A DNA stretch of 64,000 nt, taken from NCBI RefSeq assembly GCF_002933815.1, contig NZ_BEYR01000004.1:1-64000 (forward strand). The letters run 5' to 3'. The notes beneath the pieces are model-generated. The model was not told where the DNA came from. It searched no databases and worked only from the letters and a program-made list of their open reading frames with translations. Shown one piece after another: positions 16,607 through 27,066 of the stretch. The translations under genes were made by a program, and so were the position numbers. Source of the DNA: Sphingobacterium sp. HMA12 (GTDB lineage: Bacteria; Bacteroidota; Bacteroidia; Sphingobacteriales; Sphingobacteriaceae). The first letter of the stretch is position 1. The number at the start of each line of letters is the position of its first letter.

Positions 16607-18487
16607 TTATTCAACAATTTTATCTAACGCCGGCACATTATTTTCTGCTCCCGCGTAGCCCTGATTCTGATTAATCATACCATTTGTATTGAAGCGTTGT
16701 GCTGATGCTGGCACCGGCCATAGTACATGGTACGGGGCAATCTCATAATGAACACCTTGAACAGTAGGAACCTTATTGCGATAAAATGAATTTTTTTCAA
16801 TAATGCGATCGTAGAAGAAATTGTTCTGTGCGAAATTAGCCATACTATAGGTCTTACCGTTATAAGCAGCAATACCAGTCTGCGCAAAAATATAGGCAAT
16901 CCGTGTCAACTCCGTTTTTCGTGGTTCTTCCCAAAACAGTTCCCTTGCTCTTTCATCCAGTACTGTACCGATATTGATCCGGGCGGAATTTTGCAGCAGT
17001 TCTGCATTCGCGCGCCCGCGAACGGCATTGATATCGGCCATGGCCTGTGCCTGTTGTCCTTTCCAGATATAAGCCTCGGCCCGTAGTAGATAGGTCTCCG
17101 CTAAGCGGAATACATACCAGTCCGTATTGGTGCCGCGTGGTGGACTCCAGTAAGGATCCTCGGCATATTGGTTTGTTGAATTGATAAAAACCTTATAATG
17201 AGGCCATCCAAACCAGTGACGAATGGTATCCAATGAACCATTCGTAAATACCCTATTTATATTATCCGAAGTAAATTGTTGAATCGGCTGACCATAAAGC
17301 TTTCTAATTTCAGCGTCTGCGGATTTTTTAATATCCGGATTATTATAGACAAGATCTGTCATATCCATCCACATCCCTTTGGCATGACGATAATCTGTCT
17401 GATCTGTCCATATTTCTTTGGTGCTGTAATACGTTCCGCGGTACCGCCCTATTCCCCGCCCATACATGCGTGTCAGGGGAATTTCAGCATTTACAGCATC
17501 CACAATAGCCTGTAAGCCACCTTGGGGTATTTTTAGGTTTGCAAAGTGCCAGGCAGGTACAGTGTTGCGCATCAACTGAGAGCCAAGGTCGGTTCTTCCC
17601 TGCAAAGTCTGACGATCAATCACCAAAAATAAAGCTTCCTTATTGGCAGGAATCGCTTTGTTATCCATGCGATGGAGATCCCATACTACATTCTTGGACT
17701 GATCTGCCGCCGTACTCCCAAAGCGGTTTTTCATCAGGGCATATTTCCCCCCATCAATCACTTTGCTGGCGGCTACAATAGCACCATCAAAATCCCCCAA
17801 TGCCAGATGTATTTTTGCCAACAGGTGATTGACGGCTCCATTTGTCACTTCCCCTCTATTGACTTCGTCTTTAACCCACAGCTGCGCAAACTCTAAATCT
17901 TCTTTCATCTTTTTCAAAATTACTTCTCTTTTGGTCGAATAGAAATCATATTTCGGTGCTGTAAGGTCTTTCAACTGCAGCGGTACATCTCCAAACTCAT
18001 GCACTAGACGATAATAGAAATAAGCCCGATAGAAATATGCCGATCCAAGGATTTCATTTTTTTGCGCTTCTGAGCTGTAAGTTGGTCGATCTATATTGCT
18101 TATCACTGTATTAGCCGAGCGGACAGCAGCAAAAAAATTACTCCAGTACCAGCCTATTTTATTAAAGTCATCACTATTGAGGTTGGCATCCGGCGTAATC
18201 AGGGATACAAGATTCTGCGCCGGAGTCGCTTTGTCCGTTGTCCCGTCTACTGCAACGTCTGAAAACAGTGATTCTGTTAATAATGGGGCCGAATCACCGA
18301 AAAACTCCCCTCTTGAGGCTTTTCCCAGTGCATTGAGTACACCTTTGAGTGCATCAACATTATCCAAATTATCGGGAGAATACTGGGATAACTGGTTTGA
18401 ATCCAAAAAACTCTTTTTACATCCATGGGTGGTCATCAGTACCATGGATGCAATTACGGCCGTTATTTTAATATTTATCTTCTTCAT
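16607..18487 (-). CDS. SusD/RagB family lipoprotein (locus B)
   Basis: Starting at the ATG at 18487 gives MKKINIKITAVIAS and a lipobox ending at Cys23 (MTTHGCKK). A longer reading from 18514 would overlap the SusC stop and spoil the signal peptide. The protein is 626 aa. SusD features include GSAYFYRAYFYYRLVHEFGDVPL (about 145-170), FRLAETYLLRAEAYIWKG, VRGRANAELL and DERARELFWEEPRKTEL. It has the C-terminal VLWPVP...NQGY segment typical of the family. It is encoded 13 bp after the SusC gene and should cap that transporter on the cell surface. Confidence 0.94.
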   Translation of the reverse strand: MKKINIKITAVIASMVLMTTHGCKKSFLDSNQLSQYSPDNLDNVDALKGVLNALGKASRGEFFGDSAPLLTESLFSDVAVDGTTDKATPAQNLVSLITPDANLNSDDFNKIGWYWSNFFAAVRSANTVISNIDRPTYSSEAQKNEILGSAYFYRAYFYYRLVHEFGDVPLQLKDLTAPKYDFYSTKREVILKKMKEDLEFAQLWVKDEVNRGEVTNGAVNHLLAKIHLALGDFDGAIVAASKVIDGGKYALMKNRFGSTAADQSKNVVWDLHRMDNKAIPANKEALFLVIDRQTLQGRTDLGSQLMRNTVPAWHFANLKIPQGGLQAIVDAVNAEIPLTRMYGRGIGRYRGTYYSTKEIWTDQTDYRHAKGMWMDMTDLVYNNPDIKKSADAEIRKLYGQPIQQFTSDNINRVFTNGSLDTIRHWFGWPHYKVFINSTNQYAEDPYWSPPRGTNTDWYVFRLAETYLLRAEAYIWKGQQAQAMADINAVRGRANAELLQNSARINIGTVLDERARELFWEEPRKTELTRIAYIFAQTGIAAYNGKTYSMANFAQNNFFYDRIIEKNSFYRNKVPTVQGVHYEIAPYHVLWPVPASAQRFNTNGMINQNQGYAGAENNVPALDKIVE

Positions 18488-18500
18488 GATATCGTAAAAA

Positions 18501-21500
18501 TTAAAGTGATACATTCAATCCAAGTGTGTAATACCTCGGGGTAGGGCCATCATTCTGCGGATCCCAATAGTTCCACACTGGCGCATATACCGCAGCATTA
18601 TTGACATTCATATATACTTTTAGGTTCCTTACTTTAAATCGTTCTGCGAGTTGCTTTGGCAGAGAATAGGCGAGCGATATATTGTTCAGGCGAATAAAGC
18701 TATTTTTCCAATAGACATTGAAACTGGTTCCATTAGCACCGCTACCCAAGCGCGCATAGTCATTTATTGGATTTTCTGGCGTCCAATAGGGTTGAATGTA
18801 GGACGTTGAGCGCATGAAGCCCACACTACCCGGATTGTTCTTTGCTTGGTTAAATTGTTTTTTCTGACCCCAATTGGAAATCAACTGGAAGGAGAAGTCT
18901 ATATTCTTAAACAAATTGAATTCATTGCGGACAGACCAAGTAAAACGGGGTGAGGTATAACCGATAAACTGTTTGTCCTCATCGTTGTACACATAGTCAC
19001 CATTTAGATCCTCCAGTTTAAAGTCACCTGGCCGAATGCTTGCCTTCGTGTACTTTTTAGCCTCTTCAATCTCATTTTCCTGCCACACACCCGATACCTT
19101 ATAATCCCAGATAACATCGATATCCTGACCGATAAACCAGCCATTTCCACGATCATCACTTGGGGTTGCCAAACGGACTATTTTATTTCTATTGAGCGAA
19201 AGGATAACATTGGAATTCCATTTTACTGGACCATCCACCAAATTTCTACTTGTTAAACTCACTTCGAGGCCTTTATTTTTCACTTCGGCCAAGTTGGAAT
19301 AAACAAATTGGTATCCCGAAACACTGGAAAGCGACTGCTTAACCAAAAGATCATTTGTCTTTTTGCTATACACATCGATTGAACCACTTAGCCTGTCTTT
19401 TAATACTGAAAAGTCCAATCCGGCATTGAGCGAGGTTGTCTGCTCCCATTTTAAGTCGGGATTGCCCAACCTAGAATTAACGACTACAGTATTGACCTCG
19501 GCTGGCGTACCATCAGGTTTTACGGTTTGATACTTATTGATGGTCAATTGTGATAACGCAGCATAGGGATCTACCGTTCCATTGTCAGGATTGCGCAGGT
19601 CACGGTTCCCATTGATACCATAGGAGAGTCTCAATTTACCATAATTAAGCCAGGATAGATTCTTCAAAAAAGATTCTTCGGTGAATGTCCAGGCAGCGGC
19701 CACCGCCGGGAAAGTTGCACGTTTACTATTCATCCCAAAAACCGAGTAGCCATCCCTCCGCACAGAAAGTGTCAAATTGTAGCGGTCCATTAGGCTATAA
19801 TTGACCCGGGCCATAAGTGCATCACCAGTATACACCTTATCCTCGCTATTGACAGATGGCAGGGTTCCGCTGGCGAGATTATGATACCCCAGATAATCGT
19901 TTGGCACGAAACCTTGATTAGCTGCCTGTGTCCACCAAGTCTGGTATTTTTCGGAGTTTGCCAAAAGCGTTACATCGACATGATGGATCTGCGCAAATTT
20001 GCGATTCCATTTCAAGAGGTTGTCGATCTGCCAGTTGTAGCGAGTCTCTTGATCCCGACTTGCCGATCCACCTGGGATAGTCACATTGGGGTTGGCGGAA
20101 GAGTTATGATTAAAGGTACGATACATATCAATTCCGGGGCTAAAGTTGAACTGATAGGTAATCCCAAAAGGGAGATTGACTTTGGCGAATAAACTCGCGA
20201 AGAGTGTATTTTGCTTATTCATCCGATCATTGTATGTCATATTCAGGAAAGGATTCCGTGCATTCAATCCATTATCATCGGTTGGAATCCGTCTTAGTGT
20301 ACCATCCGCATTGTATTTATCACCATAAGGTGATAGACTGGTCAATTGCGCCCAATCGGCTTCAATGGCACCTTCGTCACGATCTGCATACTGCACATTG
20401 GCTCCCATGCGCAAAAAATTAGTCACTTTACCCTCTAGGTTTAAGCGTGCCCGAAAGGTGCTAAACTCTCCGCCTTCGATCAGATTCTGATTTTTATTGT
20501 AGCCTAAAGACATATAATAGTTGACATCTTCCTTTCTTCCGCTCATACTGACGGTGTGGTCCTGACGTATTCCTGTTCTGAAAATTTCATCATACCAATC
20601 CACGGTCTTACCGGCTACATAATTTGCTTTTTCATTTGCCACCAATCCCAGTCTATCCAACCAGATGTCCACAGGATCCAAATCTTTATTTCCTCCCGAA
20701 AGCCATTGATCTAAAGTTACACCAGCAGAAAGATTGCGTGGGTCGTCATAAAAGTAAGAAGGCCTACTACCTCCAGCCCGACCCACATCTGCACGCCATT
20801 TTAGGAACTCAGGCCCATTATATACCCGTTGATTGCGTGCCAGCGTGGCCAGCCCCCAGTTTGTATTGGCGGTCAGTATCGGTTTGTCACTTGTACCCTT
20901 TTTGGTTGTAATAGCGACTACCCCTGTCGCAGCTTTGGCTCCATATACAGCCAGTGAACTCGCATCTTTGAGTACATCTATGGTTTGTATGTCATTTGGA
21001 TTGATATCCGAGAGCTGTCCATTGTAAATGATCCCATCCAGGACAATTAACGGCGAGGTCGAGGCACTCAGCGTTGTTTTACCACGAACGAGTAGATCGC
21101 CACCACCCTTTGCCGAGGTATTTTGCGATACACTCAGACCTGCAATATTCCCTTTCAGTAGATCCGCTACACTCTGTGGGTTCTCATTTTCCAGCTGCTC
21201 AGCTTTCACACTAGCGATAGAACCTGTAACATCCTTTCGGGATGCCGTTCCATAACCGATAACAACAACTTCGGTCAATTCGGTATTGCCAGATTCCAAG
21301 GTAATACTCAGCGAAGACTGCTCGTTGACTTCCTGTTCTTTATTGAGGAATCCGACACTGGATAATACGAGTGTTGATTGGGGATAAACAGGAATAGAGA
21401 ATCTACCCTGATCATCTGTCGTTGTTCCACCTGAGCGATTTTTAAGCTTGACGGAGACATGCGGTATCGGTTTCCCTTGGCTATCTACCACCGTACCACT

Positions 21501-21578
21501 GACCGTCCGATTTTGTGCATTTGCCATATAGGTACAGGCAAGTACACTTGAAATCAAGAGCGTTAATTTTTTGGCCAT
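18501..21578 (-). CDS. SusC/RagA TonB-linked outer-membrane transporter (locus B)
   Basis: The 1025-aa protein has a signal peptide (cleavage after YMANAQ), a carboxypeptidase-regulatory-like domain (about 24-100) and a TonB-box-like EVVVIGYG. The SusC plug signature follows (GSIASVKAEQLENENPQSVADLLKG, IDVLKDASSLAVYGAKAATGVVAITTKKG), then the barrel ending LGLNVSL. It is the first gene of locus B and imports the oligosaccharide released by the GH2 and beta-helix enzymes, if these act on the same substrate. A TATTTTTG -7 element with an overlapping inverted repeat lies upstream. Confidence 0.96.
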   Translation of the reverse strand: MAKKLTLLISSVLACTYMANAQNRTVSGTVVDSQGKPIPHVSVKLKNRSGGTTTDDQGRFSIPVYPQSTLVLSSVGFLNKEQEVNEQSSLSITLESGNTELTEVVVIGYGTASRKDVTGSIASVKAEQLENENPQSVADLLKGNIAGLSVSQNTSAKGGGDLLVRGKTTLSASTSPLIVLDGIIYNGQLSDINPNDIQTIDVLKDASSLAVYGAKAATGVVAITTKKGTSDKPILTANTNWGLATLARNQRVYNGPEFLKWRADVGRAGGSRPSYFYDDPRNLSAGVTLDQWLSGGNKDLDPVDIWLDRLGLVANEKANYVAGKTVDWYDEIFRTGIRQDHTVSMSGRKEDVNYYMSLGYNKNQNLIEGGEFSTFRARLNLEGKVTNFLRMGANVQYADRDEGAIEADWAQLTSLSPYGDKYNADGTLRRIPTDDNGLNARNPFLNMTYNDRMNKQNTLFASLFAKVNLPFGITYQFNFSPGIDMYRTFNHNSSANPNVTIPGGSASRDQETRYNWQIDNLLKWNRKFAQIHHVDVTLLANSEKYQTWWTQAANQGFVPNDYLGYHNLASGTLPSVNSEDKVYTGDALMARVNYSLMDRYNLTLSVRRDGYSVFGMNSKRATFPAVAAAWTFTEESFLKNLSWLNYGKLRLSYGINGNRDLRNPDNGTVDPYAALSQLTINKYQTVKPDGTPAEVNTVVVNSRLGNPDLKWEQTTSLNAGLDFSVLKDRLSGSIDVYSKKTNDLLVKQSLSSVSGYQFVYSNLAEVKNKGLEVSLTSRNLVDGPVKWNSNVILSLNRNKIVRLATPSDDRGNGWFIGQDIDVIWDYKVSGVWQENEIEEAKKYTKASIRPGDFKLEDLNGDYVYNDEDKQFIGYTSPRFTWSVRNEFNLFKNIDFSFQLISNWGQKKQFNQAKNNPGSVGFMRSTSYIQPYWTPENPINDYARLGSGANGTSFNVYWKNSFIRLNNISLAYSLPKQLAERFKVRNLKVYMNVNNAAVYAPVWNYWDPQNDGPTPRYYTLGLNVSL

Positions 21579-21922
21579 AATTTTTTGGAAATTTAGCGTT
21601 GAAATAATTGTTAATTGGTTTATTTATGGTTGCTAAATTAGTTCGATCAGATTAAAAAAACAACAAAAATAAAATGTAATACACTGTAAATTAGATGTTT
21701 ACAGCAAAACCCAATACACTTAAATACCAAGTATCACGAATCCTAACTCACTGACCTACAAAACATATAATGGGAAATCTGATACAATGCTAATACGGTA
21801 TAAAAACAAGAAATATTTTTACAAATAGTTACCGAGTTGTCCTGGGATGGATCGTACTAACAAAGCGAGAAAGCTTTATGGGAATAGATTACCTGAGCTT
21901 GAAAAAGTAATATTAAAAATAA
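21579..21922. other. Intergenic region upstream of locus B
   Basis: An AT-rich, gene-free stretch carrying the locus B promoter region (TATTTTTG on the minus strand at 21664-21671 and an inverted repeat at 21684-21704). Nothing else is recognised between about 21710 and the lepB terminator. Confidence 0.6.
21664..21704 (-). promoter_or_regulatory. Promoter and inverted-repeat operator of locus B
   Basis: A -7 element TATTTTTG (minus strand, 21664-21671) lies 86 bp before the SusC start. A perfect inverted repeat CTGTAAA-N7-TTTACAG (21684-21704) occupies the place where a -33 box should be, and no TTG is present at the right distance. That arrangement fits activation by a DNA-binding protein replacing the -33 contact. 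The neighbouring 7TMR-DISM/zinc-ribbon protein is a candidate, which is inference. Confidence 0.5.
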
Positions 21923-21956
21923 AAACGGGGATGGTCTTGCACGACCATCCCCGTTT
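21923..21956 (-). terminator. Terminator of lepB
   Basis: A 14-bp perfect stem (AAACGGGGATGGTC, 21923-21936, with 21943-21956) and a 6-nt loop are followed on the minus strand by a T-rich run. It lies 24 bp past the lepB stop. Confidence 0.9.
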
Positions 21957-21979
21957 CTACACACTTTATTTTCGTCTAT

Positions 21980-23554
21980 TTAATGAATACCCTTAAAAAT
22001 CCGGTTCCACCGTATTTTAGAAAATCCATTTCCGTTTGTGTTCCAGCTCATCCAGGTAAATAGCGCTTTACCCACAATATGATCCTCGGGCACAAAGCCC
22101 CAATCCCTTGCGTCCAATGAATTATGCCTGTTGTCCCCCATCATCCAATAGTAATCCATTTTGAACGTATAGGAATCCACTTTGTTGCCATTCAGGTATA
22201 AACCATCCGCCTTCTTTTCCAGGCGGTTATTTTCATAGACTCGGATCGCTCGTTCATAAAGGGGTAGTGTTTGCGCATTCAAAGCAACCTTCATTCCTTT
22301 TTTTGGTATCACAAAAGGTCCAAAATTATCGTAATTCCATTTGTACTGTGGATCATTCGGGAATGTATTCGCTTCCGGTTCCCCTGCTTTGCGCAGGTTC
22401 ATCTGCATGGATTTAACATTGGACCAAGATTTCACCATGTTCACCTGCTCAGGTGTTAGAAAGACCGTATAAATTCCGGGCTGAATCTGTGCGATTTCGA
22501 TCCCCATATCCCGCATTCGCTGTTCATCCAGGCCTGTCTCATCAGTCATCACGGTATAATCCATCTGACTTTCTGGAGCAACGAAACCGGGTCGATCGTT
22601 TACATAGAGTACAGCATCGCGCATACTGATTTTATCACCCGGCATTCCGACACAGCGTTTGATCAAATGCTCCCGCTTGTCCACTGGACGTGTTTGAATA
22701 GTAAACTGTTGATGGACGGCTTCGTACCCCATGGAACGAACCAGATCGTAATAAGGTTGATCCTGATTCTCTATCGCGACAGTATCTCCGGCTGGCGCAT
22801 TAAAAACAATGACATCATTACGTTTGATTTCCTGAAAACCGGGCAACCGTTTATAAGGAAGTTCGATCAGTTCAGAGAACGCTTTACCACCAAATAAAGG
22901 CATGGTGTGATGTGCAAAAGGAAAAGCAATCGGCGTATTGGGAATACGGGGGCCATAATTCAATTTACTAACGAATAAATAATCGCCGATCAAAAGCGAT
23001 TGTTGCATTGAACCTGAAGGGATCATAAAAGCTTCCAGCAAGAAACCGCGGATCAGCGTTGCGGCAACCGTCGCAAAAACAATGGCATCCGCCCACTCGC
23101 GAACCATAGATTTCTTATAGGGGTATTTGATTTTAAATTCATTGTAGGACTCATGCAACAACCCCAGTTTATCATCTTTTGTCAGCGGTGTGCCCTCAGC
23201 AGCAGCTTTCAGTTTTTTAGCATAAAGTCCATTTAGAAATTGGACATTTTTATCTCTGCCCCATAATGGTAATACGATAAAAGGGACCAGCACCGCAGCA
23301 CAATTTTCCCAAAACCTTCTCTTACCAAAACAATGGATGAAATCCAGGTATAAATTATAAAAGACAAAGACATTCACGATCGGAATGATCAACAGTACAA
23401 TGTACCAGACAGGTCGATTGGTTATCTGGCCTTGAATCCATTGGCTATAAACAGGTACAATACCCTCCCAGCCACGACGCCCCGCCTTCTCAAACAAAAG
23501 CCAAAAACCATAAGCAGCAATGATGGTCAGTACAATAAAAATAATAAGCGCCAT
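21980..23554 (-). CDS. lepB: Signal peptidase I, long Bacteroidota form
   Basis: The 524-aa protein cleaves signal peptides of exported proteins at the inner membrane. Two to three N-terminal membrane segments (about 1-105, a DUF5684-like region) precede an S26 domain with box B MIPSGSMQQSLLIGD (catalytic Ser182), box D HLIKRCVGMPGD (catalytic Lys299) and box E GDNRHNSLDARDWG (473-486). A large insertion of about 160 residues between boxes D and E is usual for this phylum and explains the length. It is followed by a strong terminator and preceded, 35 bp upstream, by a secreted protein gene in the same direction. Confidence 0.96.
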   Translation of the reverse strand: MALIIFIVLTIIAAYGFWLLFEKAGRRGWEGIVPVYSQWIQGQITNRPVWYIVLLIIPIVNVFVFYNLYLDFIHCFGKRRFWENCAAVLVPFIVLPLWGRDKNVQFLNGLYAKKLKAAAEGTPLTKDDKLGLLHESYNEFKIKYPYKKSMVREWADAIVFATVAATLIRGFLLEAFMIPSGSMQQSLLIGDYLFVSKLNYGPRIPNTPIAFPFAHHTMPLFGGKAFSELIELPYKRLPGFQEIKRNDVIVFNAPAGDTVAIENQDQPYYDLVRSMGYEAVHQQFTIQTRPVDKREHLIKRCVGMPGDKISMRDAVLYVNDRPGFVAPESQMDYTVMTDETGLDEQRMRDMGIEIAQIQPGIYTVFLTPEQVNMVKSWSNVKSMQMNLRKAGEPEANTFPNDPQYKWNYDNFGPFVIPKKGMKVALNAQTLPLYERAIRVYENNRLEKKADGLYLNGNKVDSYTFKMDYYWMMGDNRHNSLDARDWGFVPEDHIVGKALFTWMSWNTNGNGFSKIRWNRIFKGIH

Positions 23555-23589
23555 ATGTTGTTTTTTTTCGAAATGTAAATGGATGAATG

Positions 23590-24324
23590 TTAATAAATAA
23601 ACAGTCTGGATTGGTCCGAAGGAGATTCTTTTGCCTGCTGTAGCTCATTATATCGCATAATGTATTTAATAAATACATCATAATTATACTTTTGCTCTTT
23701 TTCAAATTCAGCAAGTAACGCTGGCTCATCATTGATTAACTGCGTGAAGGTAATCTGTCTTTTCTTTTTAGCATTGCTAAATAGGCCATTGTTGTTGCTA
23801 TTGATTTCAGCGACCTCGCCAGTCCCCTTTTTCAGTGCATATGCATATTTATTCTTATTAACCATTATAGTTGGCATCATTCCGGCACCACCGCCACCAA
23901 CATTTACTGCGGCACCGCCACCAAATTTTAGTTCTGAAACATAATAAGCCATTATTTCACCATCGGCGAGCACTTCTGCAAAAGTTGGCCCCTGATCTGT
24001 TCCCTTCTGTATGCGATACATTTTTGGGCTTGTTCCGGGGACCACTTCCAATCCTTTTTCTACATAGGATGGCGCATATACTTTCTTTTTGGACTGCCAG
24101 TACGCACGATAAACCTGATCAGGAGTAAATGCTACCTTTTCCTTTTGTTGATTTTCAAATTTAAGTTTATTGTCCTTTACAGATGAAATCTTACCATATA
24201 GGGTATCCGCATTCATCAATACTAAATAATCCATATCTTTTTCCTTCATCTGTGCATGTACTATGGCTGAAGGAAAAATAAAAAACAATAAAAAAACAAT
24301 ACGAATGTCTAATACCTGTCTCAT
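23590..24324 (-). CDS. Secreted protein of unknown function with Gly-rich insert
   Basis: The 244-aa protein has a clear signal peptide (cleavage after IVHAQ, about 25). The beginning DYLVLMNADTLYGKISSVKDNKLKFE resembles the short beta repeat found in many uncharacterised Bacteroidota proteins that start with 'dtiyGkI'. A glycine-rich stretch (about 134-149, FGGGAAVNVGGGGAGMM) breaks the middle, and the C-terminal part is charged and helical. It is not a recognised enzyme. It is probably co-transcribed with lepB. A periplasmic or outer-membrane location is likely. Confidence 0.65.
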   Translation of the reverse strand: MRQVLDIRIVFLLFFIFPSAIVHAQMKEKDMDYLVLMNADTLYGKISSVKDNKLKFENQQKEKVAFTPDQVYRAYWQSKKKVYAPSYVEKGLEVVPGTSPKMYRIQKGTDQGPTFAEVLADGEIMAYYVSELKFGGGAAVNVGGGGAGMMPTIMVNKNKYAYALKKGTGEVAEINSNNNGLFSNAKKKRQITFTQLINDEPALLAEFEKEQKYNYDVFIKYIMRYNELQQAKESPSDQSRLFIY

Positions 24325-24634
24325 AAACTACTATTTAGATGTAAATCTACATAAAAATACATGATTCAAACGCAATTCTTTGTGCTTTAACCTTTCTTAA
24401 GTAAATGCATTCCACAAGCGGATAAAACTCCTTCTTTAGGCTATCGGCACGATGCTTATATCATCGATTCAAAATGCATGGTCATACCGCTTTTGTCACA
24501 ATGACCCTAACGAAGATATTGACTAGATACAAAAGCTCGGGCATCTGGCAGAATATCTTTTTTAAAAAAATCTTTTATTTAGATTTATTATAAACTATTT
24601 TTGTCCCCAGACAAGAATTATCTTTACAGCTCTT
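24325..24634. promoter_or_regulatory. Divergent intergenic region
   Basis: This 310-bp gap separates the minus-strand secreted-protein gene from the plus-strand TonB receptor gene and must contain both promoters. A -7-like TATCTTTA (24619-24626) ends only 8 nt before the receptor ATG, with TTTTTG 15 nt upstream, which is shorter than the usual spacing. I see no clear iron-type operator. Confidence 0.4.
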
Positions 24635-27061
24635 ATGAAAAAAAGACTTCTACTACCTTTACTGGGGCTAGGTACGCTATCTTTGGGTTACGCTCAAAAA
24701 ATTCAGGGATATATAAAAAACGGGGAAGGCAAGCCTATAACAGGTGCCACGATTACTTTTGCGAACGAAAATAAAACTAAAAGTGATGAAAACGGATTTT
24801 ACAGCATTTTCATCAAGCCCGGTACCTATCAAGGAAAGGCAAGTTACCTTGGCAGATCATCCGAATTGACCGTATTTTCGATACAAAGTGATGAATTCAA
24901 GCAATTAGATTTTCAAATCAATGAGGGTCATCAACTTGATGAAGTTGTTGTTGTCGCCAATCGCAGGCCAACCAGTATTTCAGACGTTGCAGGTACAGTT
25001 TGGTTGGTAAATTCAGAACAGATACAACAACAGGCCAAAAGCGGAGTTCCGATTAAAGAGATGCTCGGGTTATTGATTCCCGGCATGGACGTGGGGCCGC
25101 AAGGACGGACCAATTATGGACAGAATATGCGTGGACGTAGTATGCTCGTCATGATTGATGGTGTAAGTTTAAATAGTTTACGTGGAATAAGCCGCCAATT
25201 AGATGCAATAGATCCATTCAATATCGAACGAATAGAAGTCCTGTCCGGAGCAAACTCCATCTATGGCGGGAATGCAACAGGCGGTATTATCAATATTATC
25301 ACCAAAAAAGCTTCAAAGAATGGCTGGGGGGCTTCGACTGAAGCCGGAGTACGATCAGGTCTTCGTCATAGCGGAGATGCTGATTGGCGTATTGCACAAT
25401 CCGTCCAGGCAAAAGGAGAAAAAATAGATGGTAGACTTGCTTTCGCTTACCAACAGAACGGCGCGACCTATGGTGCGGATAATAAACAAATATTTACGGA
25501 TATCTCCCAAACCGATCTACAATACAATAGGTCGATGGATCTTCAGGGAACGTTGAATTATCGAATTAATCCACAACATAAGATTTCCATTTTTGGTCAA
25601 TATTATGACTCAAAGTTCAATGGTGATCGTAGTTTATTCCTTGGCGACAGTATCAAAGCATTCACCCCGGGCAATGGACATCTATTGGAAATGAGGGACG
25701 GCTTCAAGTCCTCCGTCGACCCAGGCACAAAACGGTGGATGGGAACGCTGAATTATACCGGAAACAATATTCTCGGTGGACAGGATCTCTATCTCCAAGT
25801 TGCGAGCCGGGCAGAGAAAATTGATTTCTACCCATTTCCGAACAATATTACCCTCCATCAGGGAAAGACGATATACACCTCTTCATCTCGTCAAAATACC
25901 GATTATACAGGTATGAAGCTGTTGTTGAGTAAAGAATTTGATCATCTAAGTTTATCCTATGGTGCAGACTTAGATTTCGAAAAATTTAAGGCGACACAAT
26001 CTATCTATGATATTCCAAAGGCCTTAGCATCGGGAGGTTTAGTCAACGAACAGATTTATGCTGTCGGCCGCTATCCGACGATCAAATCGAGATCGCTGGC
26101 GGGATATATTCAGGCAGAATACCAGGTTATTGATCCATTGAAATTGTCTGCTGGCATCCGTTATCAGAATTCAGCTATTGATGTCGCAGACTTCATCGGC
26201 AATACCCAGCAAGCTTTACTTGCTTTTGGTATGGGAAAGACCGCTGACCAGATTCCCGGAGGAAAGAGTAATTATGGAATGACTACAGTCAATGCCAGTG
26301 CACTGTATAAAATCAATGCACAACAACAGACTTGGCTAAGTTACTCAGAGGGAGTTGCACTAGCCGATCCCGCGAAATATTTTGGTTATGGCACCTACAA
26401 ATATGATGCTACCGCAGCCCACTATGCATTGCAGTCAAGTGTCAATATTGCAGAAGCAAAGTTACAGGGGGTAAAGACAAATCAGTTTGAGCTGGGGTAC
26501 CGTCTTAATCAGGGAGATCTAAAGGTTCAATTATCCGGATTTGTCAGTCAATCCAACAAATCTGTAGAAAGTGACCGCAGTACCTATCAGATTTTAGTGA
26601 AAGATAACCCAATCCGTAATATCGGTATCGAGGCGCAGATCGATTACAAAATTAAAAGCATCTTACTTGGAGCCAACACATTAGTTATTAGCTCCAAGAA
26701 CAAAATTAATGGCGAATGGTTGAAACAAGATATTAATTATGCCAGTTCAAATAAAATAAACGTGTATGCAGGTTATTCTTATCGGGAATGGTCCACAAGA
26801 TTACAGATGCTGCAGATACTCGATCTGAAAGATGCGGACCATAAAAAGTTGAAAGGATACAATGCTGTAGATTGGTTTGTGACTTATACAACCAAATATG
26901 GCCGATTTAATGCTGGTGTTCAAAACCTCCTAAATACCAAATATCAGTCGATCTGGAGTCAAAGAGCTCAACTTCTTTATGCTAGTTACAATGTTCCGGA
27001 GATGTTCTACTATCAGGGAAGGGGACGCACATTTACAGTCAATTACAGTATTGATTTTTAA
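24635..27061 (+). CDS. TonB-dependent receptor, IutA-like (siderophore type)
   Basis: The 808-aa protein has a signal peptide (cleavage after LGYAQ), a carboxypeptidase-regulatory-like domain (about 22-100), a TonB-box-like DEVVVVANRR, a plug with the usual MRGRSMLVMIDGVSLNSLRG and IERIEVLSGANSIYGGNATGGIINIITKK (about 165-230), and a barrel ending with VNYSIDF. The region WLSYSEGVALADPAKYFGYGTY resembles hydroxamate/catechol siderophore receptors of the IutA group. It is not a SusC protein, and no SusD gene follows. It is transcribed alone and ends at a strong terminator. Ligand specificity is inferred from resemblance only. Confidence 0.85.
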   Translation: MKKRLLLPLLGLGTLSLGYAQKIQGYIKNGEGKPITGATITFANENKTKSDENGFYSIFIKPGTYQGKASYLGRSSELTVFSIQSDEFKQLDFQINEGHQLDEVVVVANRRPTSISDVAGTVWLVNSEQIQQQAKSGVPIKEMLGLLIPGMDVGPQGRTNYGQNMRGRSMLVMIDGVSLNSLRGISRQLDAIDPFNIERIEVLSGANSIYGGNATGGIINIITKKASKNGWGASTEAGVRSGLRHSGDADWRIAQSVQAKGEKIDGRLAFAYQQNGATYGADNKQIFTDISQTDLQYNRSMDLQGTLNYRINPQHKISIFGQYYDSKFNGDRSLFLGDSIKAFTPGNGHLLEMRDGFKSSVDPGTKRWMGTLNYTGNNILGGQDLYLQVASRAEKIDFYPFPNNITLHQGKTIYTSSSRQNTDYTGMKLLLSKEFDHLSLSYGADLDFEKFKATQSIYDIPKALASGGLVNEQIYAVGRYPTIKSRSLAGYIQAEYQVIDPLKLSAGIRYQNSAIDVADFIGNTQQALLAFGMGKTADQIPGGKSNYGMTTVNASALYKINAQQQTWLSYSEGVALADPAKYFGYGTYKYDATAAHYALQSSVNIAEAKLQGVKTNQFELGYRLNQGDLKVQLSGFVSQSNKSVESDRSTYQILVKDNPIRNIGIEAQIDYKIKSILLGANTLVISSKNKINGEWLKQDINYASSNKINVYAGYSYREWSTRLQMLQILDLKDADHKKLKGYNAVDWFVTYTTKYGRFNAGVQNLLNTKYQSIWSQRAQLLYASYNVPEMFYYQGRGRTFTVNYSIDF

Positions 27062-27066
27062 AAACG

